A stretch of DNA of 36,824 nucleotides from Alphaproteobacteria bacterium (GTDB lineage: Bacteria > Pseudomonadota > Alphaproteobacteria > Micropepsales > Micropepsaceae): assembly GCA_009693985.1 (NCBI GenBank), contig SHWE01000019.1:1-36824 (forward strand), in the 5' to 3' direction. Under the pieces are notes generated by a model. The model did not search any database, was not told where the DNA came from, and saw only the letters and a list, made by a program, of their open reading frames with translations. Of the stretch, positions 32,297 to 36,824 are shown one piece after another. The position numbers and the translations under genes were made by a program. Every line of letters starts with the position of its first letter. Positions within the stretch are counted from its first letter, which is position 1.

Positions 32297-33520
32297 ATGA
32301 CCGTTTCCGATTCGAAAACTCCAGCGCCCGCGGGGGCCGATTCATCGCTGCATGTGACCGCGTTCACGGTGCTGTTCGCGATTAGCTTCTGCCATCTGTT
32401 GAACGACATGATGCAGTCGCTGCTGTCGGCGCTCTATCCCGATCTCAAGACGCGGCTGGAACTCAATTTCGCGCAAGTCGGGCTCATCACCATGACCTAT
32501 CAGGTGACGGCGTCCATTTTGCAGCCTGTGGTCGGCCTCATCAGCGACAAGCGGCCGATGCCCTATTCGCTGCCCATCGCGATGGTGGCCAATCTCATCG
32601 GCCTGTTGCTGCTCGCGGTCAGTCAGGTCTACGAGCTGCTTCTGTTCGCGGCGGCGCTGCTCGGGCTCGGCTCGGCGATCTTCCATCCCGAATCCTCGCG
32701 CGTGGCGCATATGGCCTCGGGCGGACGCCACGGTCTGGCGCAATCCTTGTTTCAGGTCGGCGGGAATTTCGGACAGGCGCTGGGGCCGCTGGCGGCGGCG
32801 GCGATCGTGATCAATTTCGGGCAGGCCTCGATCGCCTGGTTCGCTGTGATCGCGCTGGCGGCCATTATTATCCTGTGGAATGTCGGCACCTGGTACAAAC
32901 ATCACGGGATCGCGCGCAGCAAGGCAAGCGCCAGCCGCATTCCCGGCCTGCCGCGCAAACGCGTGGGGCTCGCCATCGCGGTACTGATGATTCTGATGTT
33001 CTCCAAGCAGGTCTATCTCGCGAGCGTCGTCAGCTATTACACCTTCTTCCTGATCGGCCGCTTCGGCGTCTCGCTGCAATTTTCGCAATTGATGCTGTTC
33101 CTGTTCCTCGGCGCGGTCGCGGCGGGCACGATCGTGGGCGGTCTGCTCGGCGACCGGTTCGGACGGCGTTATGTCATCTGGTTCTCGATTCTCGGCACGC
33201 TCCCTTTCACGCTCGCGTTACCCTATGCTGATCTGTTCTGGACCGGCGTGCTGTCCGTCATCATCGGACTCGTGCTGGCCTCCGCGCTGCCGGCCATCAT
33301 CGTCTACGCGCAAGAGCTGATGCCGGGACGAATCGGCATGATCTCCGGCCTGTTCTTCGGATTCGCCTTCGGACTATCGGGTTTCGGCGCCGCCGCGTTG
33401 GGCTGGCTCGCCGACCGCACCAGCATCGAAACCGTCTATGTCGTCTGCTCGATGCTGCCGGCCCTCGGCCTGTTCGCGGCCCTGCTGCCCGACCTGAAAA
33501 CGAGCCGTAAAACCACCTGA
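32297..33520 (+). CDS. MFS transporter, fosmidomycin-resistance (Fsr)-like
   Basis: Membrane transporter of 407 aa with 12 predicted segments. The N-terminal FAISFCHLLNDMMQSLLSALYP is the signature of the Fsr-type MFS family. GDRFGRRYVIW is the loop 8-9 MFS motif, and GSAIFHPESSRVAHMASGGRHG is also typical of this family. Characterised relatives export fosmidomycin, but in organic-acid operons relatives may carry metabolites. The 8-nt spacing from the dehydrogenase suggests handling of the same compound. ATG 32297 is chosen over the long upstream extension, which would overlap the dehydrogenase out of frame. Confidence 0.88.
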   Translation: MTVSDSKTPAPAGADSSLHVTAFTVLFAISFCHLLNDMMQSLLSALYPDLKTRLELNFAQVGLITMTYQVTASILQPVVGLISDKRPMPYSLPIAMVANLIGLLLLAVSQVYELLLFAAALLGLGSAIFHPESSRVAHMASGGRHGLAQSLFQVGGNFGQALGPLAAAAIVINFGQASIAWFAVIALAAIIILWNVGTWYKHHGIARSKASASRIPGLPRKRVGLAIAVLMILMFSKQVYLASVVSYYTFFLIGRFGVSLQFSQLMLFLFLGAVAAGTIVGGLLGDRFGRRYVIWFSILGTLPFTLALPYADLFWTGVLSVIIGLVLASALPAIIVYAQELMPGRIGMISGLFFGFAFGLSGFGAAALGWLADRTSIETVYVVCSMLPALGLFAALLPDLKTSRKTT

Positions 33521-33535
33521 ATCGGCCGCTAGCGT

Positions 33536-33594
33536 GCGTAGCCCCGGCGTTGCCGCTCTCTCCTTTGCGGAGTATCCTTTCTTCTCGGCTACGC
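33536..33594. repeat. Intergenic inverted repeat with internal hairpin
   Basis: GCGTAGCC (33536-33543) pairs with GGCTACGC (33587-33594). Within the 43-nt interval CTCC-TTTGC-GGAG (33560-33572) forms a smaller stem. It fills much of the 102-bp gap between the MFS gene and the DUF1194 gene. It looks like an interspersed structured element or transcript-end structure. No poly-T tail follows. Confidence 0.5.
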
Positions 33595-33622
33595 CCCGCT
33601 GGCAATCCTGGGAGAGCATGCG

Positions 33623-34501
33623 ATGAGAAAATATCTGCGCAGAGCAGCTTGGGGTTTGGCGGGCGGCGCGATCTTCGCAAGCTTGGGATTGTCCGCGAAC
33701 GCGGCGGGCGTGACCAATGTCGATGTGAAACTGGTGATCGCGACCGACGTGTCGCGTAGCATCAATGACGAAGAGGCCTTGGTGCAACGCCAAGGCACGG
33801 CGGAAGCTTTCCTCAACGAAGAAGTCGTGAAGGCGATCCAGTCGGGCGCGCTCGGACGCATCGCGGTGTCGATGCTCGATTTCTCCAGCCCCGAATATGG
33901 CCGCGTCGTGCTCGACTGGCACATCATCAACAACAAGGCGACGGCGGCGGCCTTCGCCGAGAAGATCCGCAACAGCGCCCGCACGCCGGGTCGTCGCACC
34001 TCGATCTCCAGCGCGCTCGAGCTCGGCACGCTTCTGATCCAAGGCAGCGATGCCGACATTCGCGCGACGCGCAAAGTCATCGACGTATCGGGCGATGGCC
34101 CGAACAATGACGGCAATTCGATGCAAGAAGCGCACGACAAGACCATCGCCGCGGGCATCATCGTCAACGGCCTGCCCGTCATGGACGACAACGCCAACGG
34201 CTATTATCCCGAGCTCGACAAATATTATGCGGGCTGCGTCGTGGGCGGACGCGGCGCCTTCGTCGTCGTGGTGCGCAGCTTCAGGGATTTCGGCGCCGCC
34301 ATGCGCCACAAGCTGATCCTGGAAGTGTCGCAGAATGAATCGCAAATCCGCCAAGTGCTGAACGAGATGGAGCAGAACCGCGCCATCAAGCGGATCGCCG
34401 CCGGACCGGGCGCACCGAGCGGGCCGGAAGTCCTGCGTCCCGGCCAGAACGAATATTCCAAGAATTGCGACCGCAACGGTTTCGGCTACGGCGGCTTCTG
34501 A
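33623..34501 (+). CDS. DUF1194 family exported von Willebrand factor A-like protein
   Basis: Protein of 292 aa with a signal peptide (residues 1-28, ending ANAA). The vWA-like domain begins VDVKLVIATDVSRSI, with a MIDAS-type D-x-S-x-S at Asp42/Ser44/Ser46. Further family features are FSSPEY, a TSISSAL segment that supplies the MIDAS Thr/Ser, and VIDVSGDGPNNDG, where DVSGDG is the hallmark of DUF1194. It likely binds a divalent metal and a partner protein in the periplasm; the role is unknown. GGGAGAGC precedes the ATG. Confidence 0.9.
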   Translation: MRKYLRRAAWGLAGGAIFASLGLSANAAGVTNVDVKLVIATDVSRSINDEEALVQRQGTAEAFLNEEVVKAIQSGALGRIAVSMLDFSSPEYGRVVLDWHIINNKATAAAFAEKIRNSARTPGRRTSISSALELGTLLIQGSDADIRATRKVIDVSGDGPNNDGNSMQEAHDKTIAAGIIVNGLPVMDDNANGYYPELDKYYAGCVVGGRGAFVVVVRSFRDFGAAMRHKLILEVSQNESQIRQVLNEMEQNRAIKRIAAGPGAPSGPEVLRPGQNEYSKNCDRNGFGYGGF

Positions 34502-35401
34502 TCAGAAATCCGGCTTTTCGGCCTGCGGCACCGGCGTATCCTTGCCGGAATAATATTCATGAACGTTCTCGGCGCAGACATTCTCCACCCATTCCGATCC
34601 GGCCTTGCGATAGGTGGCCAAGCCCGACCAGGGCGTGGTGAAGTAATTCTTGTCCTCGACGGTGAATTGCACCTGTAGCCCCGCGCCCCGGTAATTCTGA
34701 TCGACGGACGCCGCCTGTTCCGTCGCGGTGCCGCCGACGTTCCGCACCAGGCGTTCTTGCGCGTCCCTCGCGGCTTCGTAGGAAATCAGGCGGTAGCGCT
34801 CAACGACATGCATGTCCTGGCTATAGGGCGTGCCGAACTGATCGACCGCGGCGACGGGGCCGATTCTAAAACCGACCGTATCGACCACCAGCGTGTCGCC
34901 TTCGTAATGGCCGATGGAATCGCCATGCGCCGACGGTGTCAGCTTTGCCGGGTGGGAGCTGTTCAGGCGCACGCGGCGAACCTGATGATCCTGCATATAG
35001 ATGAGGGTCACCTGGTCCTTGGCTTGCAGCAGCTGCATCCCCTGAACCCGGTAGATATAGGGCGCCACCATCGGCAGGCATTGATTAGACGGCGTCGGCA
35101 CGTTCACGCCGGCGCGCTGCGCCTCGTTGCGCCGCTTCACGACGGCGGAAGCTTCGGGCTTGAGGATTGGGCTCGCTTCATCGCCGAGATTGAACTGCGC
35201 GTCGCGCGCGCCCGCTTCGTTGGAGCGCAGGCGCACCGTCCGCACCGGCCCAGGCCCGGATTCCGGCTGCTCGAGCGCGAAGGTCGTGCGCGCCCAAGCA
35301 CCGGACAGATTGGGGATGGGTGTGCCGTCCGCGGCGAGCGAGGGCCACGCAAGCGCAATCGCGCCAATCATGCCGGCGGCAGAAACGGAGAATGCTTTCA
35401 T
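34502..35401 (-). CDS. Exported hypothetical protein
   Basis: Protein of 299 aa with a Sec signal peptide (residues 1-23, ending SLAA). The mature part starts DGTPIPNLSGAWAR and contains ASVDQNYRGAGLQVQF, GHYEGDTLVVDTVGF and HVVERYRL segments. These are typical of a widespread but uncharacterised family of exported beta-rich proteins in soil bacteria (GxW near the start, then an EGDTLVVDT motif). I cannot assign a function. GGGGAGAG lies just before the ATG. It is convergent with the DUF1194 gene, whose stop is adjacent at 34501. Confidence 0.75.
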   Translation of the reverse strand: MKAFSVSAAGMIGAIALAWPSLAADGTPIPNLSGAWARTTFALEQPESGPGPVRTVRLRSNEAGARDAQFNLGDEASPILKPEASAVVKRRNEAQRAGVNVPTPSNQCLPMVAPYIYRVQGMQLLQAKDQVTLIYMQDHQVRRVRLNSSHPAKLTPSAHGDSIGHYEGDTLVVDTVGFRIGPVAAVDQFGTPYSQDMHVVERYRLISYEAARDAQERLVRNVGGTATEQAASVDQNYRGAGLQVQFTVEDKNYFTTPWSGLATYRKAGSEWVENVCAENVHEYYSGKDTPVPQAEKPDF

Positions 35402-35491
35402 GACTCTCCCCGTCGAACGATCCCTGAATGCGAATATATCGTAAGCGCCGCCCGGCTGCTAAGCTTTCGGGACTTCAGGAGACCCGCCACG
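35402..35491. promoter_or_regulatory. Short divergent promoter region
   Basis: The 90 bp between two divergent exported-protein genes must hold both promoters. An AT-rich GATATATT on the minus strand (about 35434-35441) is a possible -10 for the hypothetical protein gene. Nothing stronger is visible. Confidence 0.3.
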
Positions 35492-36478
35492 ATGGATCGC
35501 AACGCCCTGGTCCTCGCCGGATTGATTTTGCTGAGCCCCGCTTTGGCGTTAGGCCAGCAGGCGCAAGGCACATGGTCGCGGGCCGCACCGCTCGCCAGCG
35601 TGCGCAGCGAGCTTCAGGCGGTGGGTTTGGGCGGCAAGGTCTACGCCATCGGCGGCAATGCCATGGGCACGCGGGACGGCAAGACCGAGATGCTGCCCGA
35701 CACCGGCATCAATCAGGTCTACGACCCGGCGACGAATGACTGGCGCACCCTTGCGCCGATGCCTAGGGGCGCCAATCACACCGGCATCGCGGCGCTGAAC
35801 GGGAAAATCTATGTCGGCGGCGGCTTCGAAGGGCGCGCGCATATGGGTTCGACCGCGCGCTTCTTCGGCTACGACCCGGCGATGGACCGCTGGCAGGAAT
35901 TGGCGCCGATGTGGTCGCCGCGCGGCGCGCCGGCGTTCGTCGCGCTCAACGGAAAAATCCACGCCATCAGCGGACGCATCGTCAATGCCGAGGGCGCGGT
36001 CGGGGCGCACGAAATCTACGATCCCGCCACCAATTCATGGACGGTGGCGGCGCCGCTGCCTAGCCCACGCGATCATGTCGGCATCGGCGTGGTGGATGGA
36101 AAAATCCACGTCTATGTCGGACGCAGGTCCGATGCGGTGATGAGCAAAACCGGTTTGCATCATGTCTACGATCCCGTCACCGACCGTTGGACGGAAGCCC
36201 CGCCCATGCCGATTCCGGTCAGCAGCGGCACCTTCGCGACCTATCGCGGGATGCTGTTCTATCTCGGCGGCGAATGCACCGACGACGACAAGACGATGGC
36301 GCTCAACCAAGCCTATGATCCCAAGACGCAAGCCTGGATCAAATTCGCCGACATGCCGGTGGCGCGTCACGCCCAAGCCGCGGCGGTCGCGGGCGACAAG
36401 ATCTATATGATCGGCGGCTCGACCGGCTGCGGCGCGATGGGGCTTGTCACCGACAATCTGGTTTTCTCGCTGCCTTAA
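35492..36478 (+). CDS. Exported Kelch-repeat protein
   Basis: Beta-propeller protein of 328 aa with a signal peptide (residues 1-21, ending ALG). Kelch motifs repeat about every 50 residues with a small-residue or GG turn and a later Y-D-P...W: YAIGGN...VYDPATNDW; YVGGG...GYDPAMDRW; HAISG...IYDPATNSW; YVGRR...VYDPVTDRW; YLGGE...AYDPKTQAW; and a closing YMIGGST. This makes six blades with the last strand near the C-terminus. Such proteins bind sugars or proteins, or act as epimerase-like enzymes; no catalytic site is recognisable. ATG 35492 follows TTCAGGAGA. A longer frame from 34757 is antisense to the previous gene and is rejected. Confidence 0.88.
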   Translation: MDRNALVLAGLILLSPALALGQQAQGTWSRAAPLASVRSELQAVGLGGKVYAIGGNAMGTRDGKTEMLPDTGINQVYDPATNDWRTLAPMPRGANHTGIAALNGKIYVGGGFEGRAHMGSTARFFGYDPAMDRWQELAPMWSPRGAPAFVALNGKIHAISGRIVNAEGAVGAHEIYDPATNSWTVAAPLPSPRDHVGIGVVDGKIHVYVGRRSDAVMSKTGLHHVYDPVTDRWTEAPPMPIPVSSGTFATYRGMLFYLGGECTDDDKTMALNQAYDPKTQAWIKFADMPVARHAQAAAVAGDKIYMIGGSTGCGAMGLVTDNLVFSLP

Positions 36479-36515
36479 GTATTTCGTGATCTTCTGTTGT
36501 TTGCTAGAATTCACG

Positions 36516-36749
36516 ATGACAATAATCTTACGCGATCTTGTCCAACGTGCCGAATCCTGGCCGGAGGGCGCGCAGCAAGAGCTGGCGCAGTTGGCACTCG
36601 AAATCGAGGGCGAGCTCAAGTCCGGTTCCTATCACGCGACTCCCGGGGAGCTTGATGGGATAGACCGGGGTTTGCGCGACGCTGCCGAAGGCAAATTCGC
36701 CTCCGAGGATCAAGTCGAAGCAGTCTTCGCCAAACACAGGCGCAAATGA
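36516..36749 (+). CDS. Putative antitoxin of a ParDE/RelBE-type module
   Basis: Protein of 77 aa. It starts MTIILRDLVQRAESWP, followed by helices rich in Glu and Gln, and ends with the basic tail FAKHRRK. Size, composition and the 4-nt ATGA overlap with a ParE-like toxin frame support an antitoxin. I chose ATG 36516 because the upstream ATG at 36444 lies within the Kelch gene. A possible -10 (TAGAAT, around 36505) lies just upstream, as expected for an autoregulated module. The DNA-binding domain is not clearly a ribbon-helix-helix, so the exact family is uncertain. Confidence 0.68.
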   Translation: MTIILRDLVQRAESWPEGAQQELAQLALEIEGELKSGSYHATPGELDGIDRGLRDAAEGKFASEDQVEAVFAKHRRK

Positions 36750-36824
36750 AGATCGTCTTCACGGCGGCCGCGCTCGCCGATTTGAACGATCTGCTCACCT
36801 ATACCGAAGCAAACTATCCGGCTC
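36746..36824 (+). CDS. ParE/RelE-family toxin, 3'-truncated by window edge
   Basis: ATG 36746 overlaps the antitoxin stop (ATGA). The visible 26 residues read MKIVFTAAALADLNDLLTY then TEANYPA. The pattern of a short beta strand, A-x-x-D-L-x-x-L/I-x-x-Y, then a loop with N-x-P is the standard N-terminus of ParE/RelE-type toxins. The remainder (usually about 95 aa in all) lies outside the window. Confidence 0.72.
   Translation, partial: MKIVFTAAALADLNDLLTYTEANYPA

Noticed and set aside
34757-36478. A 573-aa version of the Kelch protein starting at 34757
   Set aside because: The extra N-terminus is antisense to the hypothetical exported gene and would hide a clear signal peptide at 35492.
1-36824. 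CRISPR arrays, tRNA or rRNA genes, insertion sequences, prophage genes or a complete defence island
   Set aside because: I saw no regularly spaced repeats, cloverleaf-like sequences, transposase or integrase motifs, or multi-gene defence signature. The only defence-like items are the edge toxin-antitoxin pair and, with no functional evidence, the broken DUF2971 gene.

Overview
The window is high-GC, densely packed bacterial DNA. It looks like the chromosome of a free-living alphaproteobacterium, probably a soil or water heterotroph of the Hyphomicrobiales/Rhodospirillales type. The support is an NAD-dependent soluble formate dehydrogenase of the Fds type, a tripartite tricarboxylate transporter with a Bug-type receptor, a perfect TTAA-N7-TTAA CtrA-like box, and a perfect GGAAC-N16-CGTT EcfG (general stress response) promoter. 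I cannot name the genus. No rRNA, tRNA, CRISPR array, integrase or transposase is visible.

Layout. 1-3895 (+): end of a formate dehydrogenase operon (fdsB partial, fdsA, fdsD). 3913-3953: terminator hairpin. 3971-4888 (-): exported dienelactone hydrolase. 5124-8257 (+): periplasmic metallo-beta-lactamase-fold hydrolase, a lipoprotein-like gene with a stop codon inside its signal peptide, and an exported TolB-like/TPR protein. 8265-9517 (-): ATP-grasp pseudogene with two frameshifts. 9605-11720 (+): two ketopantoate-reductase-like oxidoreductases, then a strong terminator. 11818-12765 (+): AT-rich DUF2971 gene with an in-frame stop. 12778-21206 (-): seven co-directional genes, in order of transcription Rieske oxygenase, S46 dipeptidyl-peptidase, TctC, TctB, TctA, MmgE/PrpD and an SDR protein without its catalytic Ser and Tyr. 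21284-22390 (+): Gfo/Idh/MocA oxidoreductase. 22418-25955 (-): bicupin dioxygenase-like protein, solute-binding protein, class II aldolase-like protein and a small membrane-anchored orphan. 26086-29197 (+): M16 metalloprotease and a 71-residue protein behind the CtrA-like box. 29200-30516 (-): alpha/beta-hydrolase-phosphoribosyltransferase fusion behind the EcfG promoter. 30622-31164 (-): carboxymuconolactone decarboxylase family protein. 31194-33520 (+): 2-hydroxyacid dehydrogenase and MFS transporter. 33623-36824: DUF1194 protein, exported hypothetical (-), exported Kelch protein, and a toxin-antitoxin pair cut by the window end.

Function. Most of the window serves uptake and breakdown of organic acids and aromatics: formate oxidation to NADH, TTT-type carboxylate uptake linked to a dehydratase-like enzyme, a Rieske oxygenase, a gentisate-dioxygenase-like bicupin with an aldolase-like partner, and a hydroxyacid dehydrogenase with its own exporter/importer. 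The substrates are not readable from the sequence.

The most unusual points are a compound palindromic repeat translated as the front of a signal peptide (24683-24791), the EcfG promoter and the CtrA-like box, the triad-less SDR, and three disrupted genes clustered between 6.0 and 12.8 kb.
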